Assembly (NCBI RefSeq): GCF_000472865.1
Contig: NZ_AXAP01000030.1
Location: 1-64,000 of the forward strand
DNA from: Bradyrhizobium elkanii WSM2783
Lineage (GTDB): Bacteria; Pseudomonadota; Alphaproteobacteria; Rhizobiales; Xanthobacteraceae
DNA length: 64,000 bases
Direction of reading: 5' to 3'
The translations under genes and the position numbers were made by a program. Positions within the stretch are counted from its first letter, which is position 1. Each line of letters opens with the position of its first letter. Below the pieces are notes generated by a model. The model saw only the letters and a list, made by a program, of their open reading frames with translations, had not been told where the DNA came from and ran no database searches. This document shows positions 40,996 through 53,675 of this stretch, piece after piece.

Positions 40996-43725
40996 TTAGC
41001 CGCCGTTCCCGTTCTCGCCATTCTCGCTGTCGTCGCCGATATGCTCGACCGAGACGACATGCTCGTCGTCGGCGGTGTCGAACACGATGACGCCCTGGGT
41101 CGAGCGGCCGGCGATGCGGATGTCGCCGACGGGGCAGCGGATGAGCTGACCCTTGTCGGTCACCAGCATGATCTGGTCGGCCTCCTCCACCGGGAACGAG
41201 GCCACCAGCTTGCCGTTGCGGCTGTTGACGCTCATGGCGACGATGCCTTTGCCGCCGCGGCCGGTCGTGCGGTACTCGTAGGACGAGGTCCGCTTGCCGT
41301 AGCCGTTTTCGGACACGGTCAGCACCACCTGCTCCTGCGCCGACATATCGACATAGCGCTCCTGCGAGAGCTGGATCGCGCCTGTGGCCTCCTCGGCCTC
41401 GGTCTCGACCGGCTCCTCGGTGGTCGCTTCGCCTGCGACCGCGCGGCGCATCTTCAAGTAGGCCGAGCGCTCGTCCGAGGTCGTCTCGACATGGCGCAGG
41501 ATCGCGAGCGAGATCAGCTTGTCGCCTTCGGCGAGGGAAATGCCGCGCACGCCCATCGAGGTGCGGCCGGTGAAGACGCGCACATCAGTGACGGGGAAGC
41601 GGATGCACTGGCCGCCGGCGGCTGTCAGCAGCACATCGTCATGCTCGGTGCAGATCTGCACGTCGACGATCGCCTCGCCCTCCTCCAGCTTCATGGCGAT
41701 GATGCCGGAACGGCGGACGTCGACGAAGTCGGACAGCTTGTTGCGACGGACGTTGCCGCCGGTGGTGGCGAACATCACGTCGAGATTCTTCCAGGAGGAT
41801 TCATCCTCCGGCAGCGGCATGATGGTGGTGATGCGCTCGCCCTGCTCCAGCGGCAGGATGTTGATCAGCGCCTTGCCGCGCGCATTCGGCGCGGCCATCG
41901 GCAATCGCCAGACTTTCTCCTTGTAGACCTGGCCGCGCGAGGAGAAGAACAGGACCGGCGTATGGGTCGAGGCCACGAACACGCGGCTGACGAAATCCTC
42001 GTCGCGGGTCTGCATGCCGGCCCGGCCCTTGCCGCCGCGGCGCTGGGCGCGATAGGTCGACAGCGGCACGCGCTTGACATAACCGGCGTGCGACACGGTC
42101 ACGACCATGTCTTCGCGCTGGATCAGATCCTCGTCCTCGACCTCGCCTTCCTGCTCGACGATAACAGTTCTGCGCGGGGTGGCGAACTCGGCCTTCACCT
42201 CGGCGAGCTCGGTCTTGACGATCGCCTGCACCCGGGCGCGCGAGCGCAGGATGTCGAGATAGTCGGAGATCTCGGCGGCGAGCTTGGTGAGCTCCTCGCT
42301 GATCTCGTCGCGGCCGAGCGCAGTCAGGCGCTGCAGCCGGAGGTCGAGGATTTCCCTCGCCTGCTCCAGCGAAAGGCGGATAGTGCCGTCCGGATTGATA
42401 CGGTGGCGCGGATCGTCGATCAGCGTGATCATGTCTTCGACGTCCCGCGCCGGCCAATCGCGCGACATCAGGGTTTCGCGCGCGGCCGCCGGATTCGGCG
42501 ACGAACGAATCACGCGGATGACCTCGTCGATATTGGCAACGGAGATGGCCAGGCCCACCTGGAGATGCGCGCGATCGCGCGCCTTGCCGAGCAGGTATTT
42601 GGTGCGCCGGGTCACCACCTGTTCGCGGAAGGCGACAAAGATCGTCAGCAGGTCCTTCAGGTTCATCTGCTGCGGGCGGCCGGAATCGAGTGCCAGGATG
42701 TTGGCCGGGAAGTTGGTCTGCAGCGGCGTGAAGCGGTAGAGCTGATTCAGCACCACGTCCGGCATCGCCTCGCGCTTCAGTTCGATCACGACGCGGAAGC
42801 CTTCGCGATCGGATTCGTCGCGCAGGTCGGAAATCCCCTCGATCTTCTTCTCGCGGATCAGCTCGCCGATCCGCTCGACCATGTTCGCCTTGTTAACCTG
42901 GTACGGGATCTCCGTGATGATGATCGCCTCGCGATCCTTTCGCAGGGTATCGATCGTGACCTTGCCGCGCATCACGATCGAGCCGCGGCCGAGATGATAG
43001 GACGCCCGGATGCCCGCTCGACCGAGGATGATGCCGCCGGTGGGGAAATCCGGCCCCGGAATGATGTTGATGAGGTCGTCGATGGTGAGCGCCGGATTGT
43101 CGATCAGCGCCACACAGGCGTCGACGACCTCGCCGAGATTGTGCGGCGGGATGTTGGTGGCCATACCGACGGCGATGCCGCCCGCGCCATTGACCAGGAG
43201 GTTCGGAAACCGCGTCGGCAATACCGACGGCTCTTGCTCGCTGTTGTCGTAGTTGGGCTGGAAGTCGACCGTGTCCTTCTCGATGTCCGCCAGCACAGCC
43301 TCTGCCGCCCGCGTCAGGCGTGCTTCGGTGTATCGATAGGCTGCCGGCGGATCACCGTCGACCGAGCCGAAATTGCCCTGGCCGTCGATGAGCGGCACGC
43401 GCATCGAAAAATCCTGCGCCATGCGCACCATGGCGTCGTAAATCGACTGGTCGCCGTGCGGGTGATACTTACCGATGACGTCGCCGACCACGCGCGCGGA
43501 CTTGACGTACTTCTTGTCCGGCGTGTGCCCCTGGTCGTACATCGAATACAGGATGCGGCGGTGGACCGGCTTGAGCCCGTCACGCGCATCGGGGAGCGCC
43601 CGCGCCACGATCACGCTCATGGCGTAGTCGAGGTAGGACTTCTTCATCTCGTCGAGGATGGAAACGGGACGAATGTCGGAGGGCCCCGACGGCTCGCCGG
43701 GCTTGTCGTCTTCAGGTTCTGACAA
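40996..43725 (-). CDS. gyrA: DNA gyrase subunit A
   Basis: The 909-residue subunit breaks and rejoins DNA. The catalytic Tyr lies in AAYRYTEARLTRAAE (about residues 125-139) after the quinolone region HPHGDQSIYDAMVRMAQDF. Six gyrase-type beta-propeller blades (R-G-G-K-G boxes such as QRRGGKGRAGM and GRGGKGIVAM) fill the C-terminal part. A 40-residue insert-like acidic stretch (TEEPVETEAEEATG) interrupts the propeller region. It is the right-hand core-gene border of the apparent insertion. Confidence 0.96.
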   Translation of the reverse strand: MSEPEDDKPGEPSGPSDIRPVSILDEMKKSYLDYAMSVIVARALPDARDGLKPVHRRILYSMYDQGHTPDKKYVKSARVVGDVIGKYHPHGDQSIYDAMVRMAQDFSMRVPLIDGQGNFGSVDGDPPAAYRYTEARLTRAAEAVLADIEKDTVDFQPNYDNSEQEPSVLPTRFPNLLVNGAGGIAVGMATNIPPHNLGEVVDACVALIDNPALTIDDLINIIPGPDFPTGGIILGRAGIRASYHLGRGSIVMRGKVTIDTLRKDREAIIITEIPYQVNKANMVERIGELIREKKIEGISDLRDESDREGFRVVIELKREAMPDVVLNQLYRFTPLQTNFPANILALDSGRPQQMNLKDLLTIFVAFREQVVTRRTKYLLGKARDRAHLQVGLAISVANIDEVIRVIRSSPNPAAARETLMSRDWPARDVEDMITLIDDPRHRINPDGTIRLSLEQAREILDLRLQRLTALGRDEISEELTKLAAEISDYLDILRSRARVQAIVKTELAEVKAEFATPRRTVIVEQEGEVEDEDLIQREDMVVTVSHAGYVKRVPLSTYRAQRRGGKGRAGMQTRDEDFVSRVFVASTHTPVLFFSSRGQVYKEKVWRLPMAAPNARGKALINILPLEQGERITTIMPLPEDESSWKNLDVMFATTGGNVRRNKLSDFVDVRRSGIIAMKLEEGEAIVDVQICTEHDDVLLTAAGGQCIRFPVTDVRVFTGRTSMGVRGISLAEGDKLISLAILRHVETTSDERSAYLKMRRAVAGEATTEEPVETEAEEATGAIQLSQERYVDMSAQEQVVLTVSENGYGKRTSSYEYRTTGRGGKGIVAMSVNSRNGKLVASFPVEEADQIMLVTDKGQLIRCPVGDIRIAGRSTQGVIVFDTADDEHVVSVEHIGDDSENGENGNGG

Positions 43726-44141
43726 AGGGGGAATCCGGGTCGGTTCTACTGCAGAATCATATAGCGTATCGGGGGCCCGACCACCACCCCGGAACGGCCT
43801 CGGCGACCGGTTTTTCCCTTCGTTTTTTCATAGACTTACGGGGTCGACCGGCGCGCCGCGGGAACACCCTAGCGGGGTGCGGCAAGGGCGCCCTCAGAGG
43901 TCAGGAAACCGCCCGCGGGCCGTTGGCGGCGCCCGCATCGCCCCGCCCTGTCGGTTAGATCGATTTCCTCACAGTTCACATCAACCGGAGCCACAAGCAG
44001 CCTGGCCGCGGCACATCAAGCCATATCAATCGCTTGACGCTGATATCCTGCAGTCATGGAAGAGGATAAGTTCGACGCAAGCTGTATCGCGCGATAGAGA
44101 TTTTCATCCTCACGCGATCTTTCCGGCAACGTACCGCTCGA
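43726..44141. other. Upstream region of gyrA and downstream of ssb
   Basis: I see no gene in these 416 bases. They must hold the gyrA promoter. No LexA box or clear hairpin was noticed. Confidence 0.4.
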
Positions 44142-44639
44142 TCAGAACGGGATATCGTCGTCCATGTCGTTGTTGTTGCGGGCGCCGGCCGGCACGGCGC
44201 GGCGTGGCGCGGAACTCGAGGGGCCGCTGACGCCGAAATCGCCGCCACCGCCGCCCATGTCGTCGGAGAAGCTGCCGCCACCGCCGCCCCTGCCGTCCAG
44301 CATTGTGAGGTTGGAGTTGAAGCCCTGCAGCACCACTTCGGTCGAATATTTCTCGACCCCGCTCTGATCGGTCCATTTCCGGGTCTGGAGCTGGCCCTCG
44401 ACGTAAACCTTGGCGCCCTTCTTCAGATATTGCTCGGCGACCTTGGCGAGCCCTTCATTGAAGATGACGACACGGTGCCACTCGGTCTTTTCCTTGCGCT
44501 CGCCGGTGGCCCGGTCGCGCCACGTCTCCGAGGTCGCGACGCTCAGATTGGCGATCGGACGGCCGTCCTGGGTCCGCCGGATTTCCGGGTCCTTGCCGAG
44601 ATTGCCCACCAGAATGACCTTATTTACGCTTCCCGCCAT
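44142..44639 (-). CDS. ssb: Single-stranded DNA-binding protein
   Basis: The 165-residue protein has an OB-fold (residues 1-110: SVNKVILVGNLGKDPEIRRT, then EWHRVVIFNEGLAKVAEQYL) and a Gly-rich linker. It ends DDDIPF, the acidic tail that contacts repair and replication proteins. ATG 44639 follows GGAGAG; the open frame upstream lacks a good start. A LexA box lies about 170 bases upstream, so expression is probably raised by DNA damage. Confidence 0.95.
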   Translation of the reverse strand: MAGSVNKVILVGNLGKDPEIRRTQDGRPIANLSVATSETWRDRATGERKEKTEWHRVVIFNEGLAKVAEQYLKKGAKVYVEGQLQTRKWTDQSGVEKYSTEVVLQGFNSNLTMLDGRGGGGGSFSDDMGGGGGDFGVSGPSSSAPRRAVPAGARNNNDMDDDIPF

Positions 44640-44810
44640 CGCCGCTCTCCACTCAATCACTGGGCCGGCCGGTTAGACGGCGGCCACATTCAGTCTTCGC
44701 TAACCACATCTTACATTGCTGACGGACCCTATACGCTCGCCGACACCGTCGGGCGCAGCCATTCCCCGTCCATTCCGCGGTTATCCACATATAGCACCAG
44801 CCGCGCCATT

Positions 44811-44825
44811 GTTCCAGTTTTGTTC
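44811..44825. promoter_or_regulatory. LexA (SOS) box upstream of ssb
   Basis: GTTC-CAGTTTT-GTTC is an exact copy of the alphaproteobacterial LexA site GTTC-N7-GTTC. It lies about 170 bases before ssb on the other strand and about 265 bases before the barrel-protein gene. Confidence 0.7.
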
Positions 44826-45090
44826 CGTGCAACTTGACGTAATCGTGGTGGCATTGTGGCCCAAATTTGGTGCAGCCAGGATGGAACCCGAAATCGACCG
44901 TCGGTTCCATAAAACACCAATACAATCATTAACTTATGTTGCCGGTACTTCGCCGTGAAGTGTTGCGTTTCGGCGACGGTATTTCCGGTTGAATCGGAGT
45001 ATATGCCTAAAACGACGGCGCGGCGCTCGCGTCTTTAATACCGTAACGCTTCGGGACCAAATTGAAGCGAACAAAGGCTGGAGAGCTACG

Positions 45091-45846
45091 ATGAAGAAGT
45101 TTTTGCTTGGAACGGTTGCCTTGGTTGCGCTGGCTGCGCCCGCCTCGGCTGCCGATCTTGCCGCGCGCCCTTATGTCAAGGCTCCGCCGGCGCCCGTCGC
45201 CGTCGTCTACGACTGGACCGGGTTCTATATCGGCGGCAACGGCGGCTGGGGAACGAGCCGCAACCGCTGGGACGTCCTTGGTTTCAGTGACGGCTCCCAT
45301 AACGCCGACGGCGGCACTGCTGGTGGTCAGATCGGCTATCGCTGGCAGACCGGAACCTGGGTGTTCGGTGTCGAAGGTCAGGGCAACTGGGCTGACTTCA
45401 AGGGCAGCAACGTCAGCCTGCTGACGGGCATCGACACCAACGAGACCAGGGTCGACGCCTTCGGCCTGATCACCGGCCAGATCGGCTATGCTGCCAACAA
45501 TGTACTGTTCTACGTCAAGGGCGGCGCGGCCGTGGTCGCCGATCGCTACCGCGTGCGTGACGCCTTCACCGGTTTCCCGATCACCAACGACATCAACGAC
45601 ACCCGCTGGGGAGCCTCGGTTGGCGCTGGCATCGAGTACGGCTTTGCGCCGAACTGGTCGGTCGGCGCCGAGTACAATCACATCTTCCTGGGCAATCGCT
45701 CCTACGATTTCATCAACAATGGCTTCGCCGGCCCGGCCGGCAGCCTCTTCGCCACCGAGAATATCAAGCAGGACATCGACCTCGTCACCGTCCGCGTGAA
45801 CTACAAGTTCGGCCTCGGCGGCGCTCCGATCATCGGGCGGTACTGA
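45091..45846 (+). CDS. Outer-membrane beta-barrel protein (Omp25/31-like)
   Basis: The 251-residue precursor has a signal peptide (about 1-21, ending ASAAD), then the family start VYDWTGFYIGGNGGWGTSRN and alternating strands. The end has VTVRVNYKFGLGG, the typical C-terminal aromatic strand before a short tail. This family of eight-stranded barrels is abundant in Rhizobiales. ATG 45091 follows GGAGAG. Its position between ssb and uvrA breaks the ssb-uvrA pair seen in E. coli. Confidence 0.88.
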   Translation: MKKFLLGTVALVALAAPASAADLAARPYVKAPPAPVAVVYDWTGFYIGGNGGWGTSRNRWDVLGFSDGSHNADGGTAGGQIGYRWQTGTWVFGVEGQGNWADFKGSNVSLLTGIDTNETRVDAFGLITGQIGYAANNVLFYVKGGAAVVADRYRVRDAFTGFPITNDINDTRWGASVGAGIEYGFAPNWSVGAEYNHIFLGNRSYDFINNGFAGPAGSLFATENIKQDIDLVTVRVNYKFGLGGAPIIGRY

Positions 45847-45872
45847 TCTCGCGATCGGATATCAATCTTAAG

Positions 45873-45900
45873 AAAAGGCCGGCCTTGTGCCGGCCTTTTT
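45873..45900 (+). terminator. Intrinsic terminator after the barrel-protein gene
   Basis: AAAAGGCCGGC and GCCGGCCTTTT form an 11-bp stem with a 5-base loop, ending in TTTTT. Confidence 0.9.
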
Positions 45901-46051
45901 GTTTGCGTGTCGTTAGTTCCGAGCCGCTCATCTGCGAAGCTCCGCTTGCGCGAGCCCCTCTTGCTGCCAGCTACTGCCAAAGCTGCACGCAGGAAATGCG
46001 ATCAGAAACAAATCGTTGATGATTCGCGCTGAGCACTGGAAATCGTCGCCC

Positions 46052-46066
46052 GTTCTTCCTATGTTC
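46052..46066. promoter_or_regulatory. LexA (SOS) box upstream of uvrA
   Basis: GTTC-TTCCTAT-GTTC exactly fits GTTC-N7-GTTC and lies about 90 bases before the uvrA start, the position expected for LexA repression. Confidence 0.75.
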
Positions 46067-46154
46067 CGGCATCACCCCATCGGCGCCGTGGTAGGGATTT
46101 CCGACGACGCGCGCCCATAACGTGGCGCGCTTACAAGCGCCTGGAAATGCCGAT

Positions 46155-49130
<2,976 letters not shown>

Positions 49131-49226
49131 GGGTTTTCCGACACTTCGGTCGCGGTTCCGGTGCAAATCGGTTCCGACCTTGATCTAACGCAGTGCCACG
49201 ATGATTTGAGCGTCTACTTTTCTGCG

Positions 49227-49370
49227 ATGGTTCACCCCTTGTGGATCACCGCAATGATCATCGAGCTGCTAAGCCAAGAGGACCCGCTGTTCAGCGACGC
49301 CACGGAAGCAAGGTTCGATGCGCTGCGGGCTCATATCCTGCAGCTGGAGCAGGAGGCCGAAGCCGAGTGA
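49227..49370 (+). CDS. 47-residue hypothetical protein after uvrA
   Basis: From ATG 49227 the peptide MVHPLWITAMIIELLSQEDP continues with a helical region (EARFDALRAHILQLEQEAEA). The composition is protein-like, but there is no ribosome-binding site; the frame is also open from GTG 49161. The function is unknown and its reality is uncertain. Confidence 0.4.
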   Translation: MVHPLWITAMIIELLSQEDPLFSDATEARFDALRAHILQLEQEAEAE

Positions 49371-49493
49371 CGTTAGTGCAACTGCCATCTGGCGGCATGC
49401 GGCAACAGCCAATGCCGATCGCAGCTTTGCGACTGCTTTTCCATTTGTTAATTTCGCAATTGTCTCGGCGCGTGCTATCTCTTCTCCCGCCGA

Positions 49494-50147
49494 ATGCCCT
49501 ACTCCCTTGTCATCTTCGACCTCGACGGCACGCTTGCAGACAGCTTTCCCTGGTTCCTGCGCAACGTAAACGATGTTGCCGACCGCTTCGGTTTCCGCCG
49601 CGTCGCGGATGAGGACGTCGAAGAGCTGCGGCATGCTGGCTCGCGTGAGATCGTCGCGCGGCTTGAAGTGCCGATGTGGAAAATACCCGTGATCGCCCGG
49701 CACATGCGGCGCCTGAAGGCGGAGCACCTGGCCGACATCACGCTGTTTCCAGGCACCGAGACCATGCTGCGAACACTCAAGGACGGCGGCATGCAACTCG
49801 CCCTGGTCAGTTCGGACCATGAGGCCAATGCCCGCCGGCTGCTTGGCGAGACAGCCGCACTGTTCTCCTCGTTCGATTGCGGCGCGTCGATCTTTGGCAA
49901 GGCCGCTAAATTCAGCCGCGTCCTCAAGCGCGCCGACCTTGCGCCGTCGCAGGTGATCTCGATCGGCGACGAAACCCGCGACATCGAAGCCGCGCGCGCC
50001 GTCGGCATCGCATGTGGCGCCGTGTCGTGGGGCTATGCAGCGCCCGCCAAGCTGCGGGCGCTCGGGCCCGACCTGATGTTCGAGCGAATGGAGGATATTG
50101 CTTCGTCCCTTTGCGGCGGCGCCGAAGGGCGGGTTACGCTTCGCTAA
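49494..50147 (+). CDS. HAD-superfamily phosphatase
   Basis: The 217-residue protein has the HAD motifs. Motif I is VIFDLDGTLADS with the nucleophile Asp, motif II is LALVSSDH, and the motif III/IV region is KAAKFSRVLKRADL then ISIGDETRDIEAARAVGI. It is probably a phosphoglycolate-phosphatase-like hydrolase; the substrate is not determined. The start MPYSLVIFDLDG needs no other choice. Confidence 0.88.
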   Translation: MPYSLVIFDLDGTLADSFPWFLRNVNDVADRFGFRRVADEDVEELRHAGSREIVARLEVPMWKIPVIARHMRRLKAEHLADITLFPGTETMLRTLKDGGMQLALVSSDHEANARRLLGETAALFSSFDCGASIFGKAAKFSRVLKRADLAPSQVISIGDETRDIEAARAVGIACGAVSWGYAAPAKLRALGPDLMFERMEDIASSLCGGAEGRVTLR

Positions 50148-50227
50148 TACGGGCCTAGGCACGAACCTCCATCCGCGCGTTAGAGCATGATGAGATCAGG
50201 TCGAGTTGGCGCCACGTCGGAGGTGCC

Positions 50228-50358
50228 TTACCTCTCCCCATCGGGGAGAGGTCGGATCGCATCGTGAGATGCGATCCGGGTGAGGGGGATGAGCTCGATC
50301 GAGGAACCATAACCCCTCACCCGGCGCTGCGCGCCGACCTCTCCCTATGGGAGAGGTG
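50228..50358. repeat. Dispersed intergenic repeat (CTCTCCCC...GGGGAGAG type)
   Basis: ACCTCTCCCCATCGGGGAGAGGT is a perfect hairpin at the left, and GACCTCTCCCTATGGGAGAGGT a hairpin at the right, with GGATCGCATCGTGAGATGCGATCCG between. The element resembles that at 29064-29216 and follows the HAD gene. Confidence 0.7.
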
Positions 50359-50400
50359 GACAACCGCGGTCACGCCGATTCGAAGACAAGTCATCCCGCT

Positions 50401-51333
50401 CTAGTGCCGCAGAAAAGCTCCGAACGCGCGCGGACCGTCGCCGACCTTGGTCTCACCGATCACCTTAAGCTCGACCGCATCGATGACGCTGAGCGTGTTG
50501 CTCTCCCAGTTTGCCACGATGATGCGCCGCGCATCCGCCGTCGCGGCGATCCCTTCCGGATAGTCGCCGACGCTGATGCGCTTGATCGGCGCCAGCGTCG
50601 CGAGATCGAACACGCTGACGGTGCCGTCATATTGGTCGGTAACGAAGCCCCGGCCTTGCGCCAGCGCAACCGCATAGGGGCGCAGGCCGGCCTTCACACG
50701 AGCGATCTCGCGGCCCTCTGCAATATCGATGACCGACACGTCGTTCGATTCGACATTGGCGGCGTAGGCGCGCCGGCCTTCCGCATCGATGGTGACTCCG
50801 AACGGGTGCATCCCGACCTTGATGACCGCCCGCCGGTCGCGCGTTGCGGTATCGATGACGGACACAGTGTTGTCGTCGCGGTCAGCCGAGAGCAAGAGCC
50901 GGCCGTCGGGCGTCACCGCGAGGCCCGACGGCGATGCGCCGACCGCGATATCGGCGACAACGCGCAGCGCCAGCGGATCGATCACCCGCACCGCTGCGGC
51001 ATGCCAGTCAGCAACATAGACCGCTGCGCCGTCCGGCGATACCGCGACACCGAGCGGACCGCCGCCAACTTTGACCTGCCCGACGACCTGGCGCGCGGCG
51101 GCATCCACCACCGTGAGCGCCTTGGCCTCGGGGCTCGTCACATAGGCGAAGCGTCCATCCAGCGTGACGGCAACGCCGGCCGGCTTGCCGCCAATCGCGA
51201 TGGTCGCGACCGGCTGCACCGTTGCGAGGTCCACGACCGTCAGGTTTTCGCTGAGCTGATTGGTGACGAACGCCTCCTCGGCCGAGGCTGAGCCGATGCT
51301 GGCGACCACAGCCGCCAGAACGATGGCCCGCAC
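50401..51333 (-). CDS. Exported YVTN beta-propeller protein
   Basis: The 310-residue precursor has a signal peptide (1-18, ending IGSASA) and about seven 40-residue blades of the YVTN type. Examples are LTVVDLATVQPVATIAIGGK, KALTVVDAAARQVVGQVKVG and NDVSVIDIAEGREIARVKAG. Such propellers bind ligands or proteins outside the cytoplasm; partner unknown. The stop lies two bases from the SRPBCC gene upstream, so they form an operon. Confidence 0.85.
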   Translation of the reverse strand: MRAIVLAAVVASIGSASAEEAFVTNQLSENLTVVDLATVQPVATIAIGGKPAGVAVTLDGRFAYVTSPEAKALTVVDAAARQVVGQVKVGGGPLGVAVSPDGAAVYVADWHAAAVRVIDPLALRVVADIAVGASPSGLAVTPDGRLLLSADRDDNTVSVIDTATRDRRAVIKVGMHPFGVTIDAEGRRAYAANVESNDVSVIDIAEGREIARVKAGLRPYAVALAQGRGFVTDQYDGTVSVFDLATLAPIKRISVGDYPEGIAATADARRIIVANWESNTLSVIDAVELKVIGETKVGDGPRAFGAFLRH

Positions 51334-51335
51334 GA

Positions 51336-51878
51336 TCAGCTTCCGCTCTCGACCTTCTTCTTCAGCGCCTCAAGCCCTGAACGATAAAGCCCGCTCACCG
51401 CCTTCACCGCGGCCTCATCGTTCAACTCAGGTGGCGGGTCGTTGTTGGGATAGCCGCGATAGAAGGCGCCGGCCCACTCCAGAACGCTGCCCTTGCCGTC
51501 GGCCCCTGGCGATATCGTCAAGGTCGAGGAATAGTTGGTGACCGGCAGCACCTTCACGTCGACCGCCGTAATCCGGTACGAATAGCTCAACTTCTCGGCG
51601 TCGTATTTGTAGAGCTCCTCGTCCATCGTGCCGCCGCTCGCAAGCGTCAGCCGCCGGGTGGCGCCGATCTCGTTGCCCTTCTCACCTTCGGTCTTGCTGA
51701 CCGGCTGCAACCAGCTCATGTCCTGAAAATTCCCGATCACCGCCCACACCTTTGCAGGCGGCGCGCTGATCTCGATCGATTCCCGCACCTTTTGCCGGGT
51801 CGGTCCATGGGCCCAAGCCGCCCCTACCACAGCCAGCGCCGCCACCACGGCTCCCACCTTCGCGATCGTCACTCTCAT
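51336..51878 (-). CDS. Exported SRPBCC-fold protein
   Basis: The 180-residue precursor has a signal peptide (about 1-23, ending GAAWA) and one SRPBCC (START-like) domain with VRESIEISAPPAKVWAVIGN and FQDMSWLQPVSKTEGEKGNE, then ATRRLTLASGGTMDEELYKY. The fold carries hydrophobic ligands. Pairing with the propeller gene suggests a joint periplasmic job. Confidence 0.82.
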   Translation of the reverse strand: MRVTIAKVGAVVAALAVVGAAWAHGPTRQKVRESIEISAPPAKVWAVIGNFQDMSWLQPVSKTEGEKGNEIGATRRLTLASGGTMDEELYKYDAEKLSYSYRITAVDVKVLPVTNYSSTLTISPGADGKGSVLEWAGAFYRGYPNNDPPPELNDEAAVKAVSGLYRSGLEALKKKVESGS

Positions 51879-52031
51879 GTCGTTTCCTCATTTATTATCT
51901 TGGCAGCCACCTAGGCGCGCGGGCTGTCATATCGCAAGGCATTTTCAGACCAAAGGCGGCTGGTTTGTGGCGCGGGCGGGAGCGGCGCTGGACCAGAAAG
52001 GCGGTCGCACGCGGTCAGCGCCCTGCTCGTC

Positions 52032-52786
52032 TTAGTCCCCGATCGCCGCTTCAACGAAGCTCTTGGGATCATCGCAGAATTCGCGCATGACCCTGTAATG
52101 ATCCATATCCGTCACGCTCACCGGCTCCAATCCGTATTTCGACAATCGCAACAGAGTCGCATTTGGATAGGCCATCAGGATCGGCGAATGGGTGGCCATG
52201 ATGATCTGACATTGGCGCGTCTCGTCCATCCGGCGCATCAGCTTCAGGAATTCGATCTGGCGTGAAGGCGACAGCGCCGATTCCGGCTCGTCGAAGATGA
52301 AGATGCCCTGGCGCTGGCAGCGTTCCTCGAAGAAGTAGAGAAAGCCCTCTGCGTGAGAATAGGAGAGATAGTCGGGGGGCTCTTCGCTGGTTTGATCCAG
52401 ATATCTTGCGACCGAGAAGAACGTCTCCGCCCGGAAAAACCAGCCGTAGTGGATCTTGGGCAGCCAGCCGGCATGCAGGGCAACCGAAAGGTCTTCGCCG
52501 GTCACTTCGATGGCGTCGGAATGATCGACCAACCTGTGCCCTTGCCGCCCCCACCGCTGTCGAATCCGGCAAGCGCTGCGATGCCTTCGAGGATGGTCGA
52601 TTTGCCGGTCCCGTTCTCGCCGGCGATGATGGTGATGGCGGACTCGAAACTCAGATCGAACTCGTCCCTGAAAATGGGAAGGCAGAATGGATAGGCGTCC
52701 CAATCCGGAACGAGGGAACGATCGAGCCAGACCCGCTTCAAATACGGCGCAGGCAGGTTGATCGTTCGGTTTCGTTTTCGCCCCAT
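52032..52786 (-). pseudogene. Small AAA/ABC-type ATPase gene with a frameshift
   Basis: Reading from ATG 52786 the frame gives MGRKRNRTINLPAPYLKRVW and a Walker A (GENGTGKST) and then runs into nonsense after GGGGKGTG. The shifted frame continues from LVDHSDAIEVTGEDLSV through the Walker B (IFIFDEPESAL) and the His switch (MATHSPILM) to the end. The crossover lies near 52515-52535. The intact paralogue right upstream shows what the gene was. One base gained or lost explains it. Confidence 0.8.
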
Positions 52787-52800
52787 GTCCCCGCCCCACT

Positions 52801-53583
52801 CTATTCCGCGATCGCCGCGCTCACGAAGCTCGCCGGGTCCGCGTAGAACTCGCGCATCACCTTGTAGTGGTCGGTCTGCTCGACGGTAATGGGCTCGAGT
52901 CCGTATTTCGTCAGCCGCAGCAGCGTTGCGTTGGGATAGGCCATCAGCACCGGCGAATGCGTGGCCATCAGCACTTGGCAATGTCCTGTTACGTCCATGC
53001 GGCGCAGCAGTTTCAGGAATTCGATCTGGCGCGAGGGCGACAGCGCCGATTCCGGCTCGTCGAAGATGAAGATGCCCTGACGCTGGCACTGCTCGTTAAA
53101 GAAACGCAAAAAGCCTTCGCCGTGAGAATGGGAGAGGAAGTCTGGAGGGATGCCGCGACCCACTCCCGGAATAAATTCGTTGTTGACCTCGTCCAGATAT
53201 CTCGCAACAGAAAAGAAGCTTTCCGCCCGGAAGAACCAGCCATTGGTGATTTTCGGCAACCAGCTTGCGCGAAGCGCGGTCGACAATTGCCCGCCCATCT
53301 TCTCGATCGCCTTCGAGTGATCGACCGGCATGTAGCCATTTCTGCCGCCGGCCTCGTCGAAGCCGGCCAGCACCGCTATACCTTCCAAGAGCGTCGACTT
53401 GCCGGTGCCGTTCTCGCCCACGATGATGGTGATCGCACGATCGAAGCTCAACTCGAAGTCATCCCGCAGTAATGGCAGGCAGAACGGATATGCGTCCCGG
53501 TCCGTGATGCGGGACGGATCGAGCCAGACGCGCTTGAGGTAAGGCGCCGGCAGATTGATCGTTCGGCTTCTTCGCGAGGCCAT
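52801..53583 (-). CDS. Small stand-alone AAA/ABC-type ATPase
   Basis: The 260-residue protein is one ATPase domain with Walker A GENGTGKS at 56-63, a signature-like ALSPSRQIEFLKLLRRMDVT, Walker B IFIFDEPE and the switch MATHSP. It matches the predicted-ATPase group COG3910, often encoded alone. Substrate or partner unknown. ATG 53583 is chosen over the TTG at 53598 because AGGTG lies before it. The next gene downstream (52032-52786) is a tandem copy. Confidence 0.82.
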   Translation of the reverse strand: MASRRSRTINLPAPYLKRVWLDPSRITDRDAYPFCLPLLRDDFELSFDRAITIIVGENGTGKSTLLEGIAVLAGFDEAGGRNGYMPVDHSKAIEKMGGQLSTALRASWLPKITNGWFFRAESFFSVARYLDEVNNEFIPGVGRGIPPDFLSHSHGEGFLRFFNEQCQRQGIFIFDEPESALSPSRQIEFLKLLRRMDVTGHCQVLMATHSPVLMAYPNATLLRLTKYGLEPITVEQTDHYKVMREFYADPASFVSAAIAE

Positions 53584-53675
53584 GGGCGCACCTAACAACC
53601 GACGCAGTTCAGAGCTTCAATCCCAGGCTGATTATCTGGCACAGATCACGGAACACAACAAGAACGATCCTGCCG

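Noticed and set aside
40966..43722. 918-residue frame opposite gyrA
   Set aside because: It mirrors gyrA almost exactly and has no recognisable domain.
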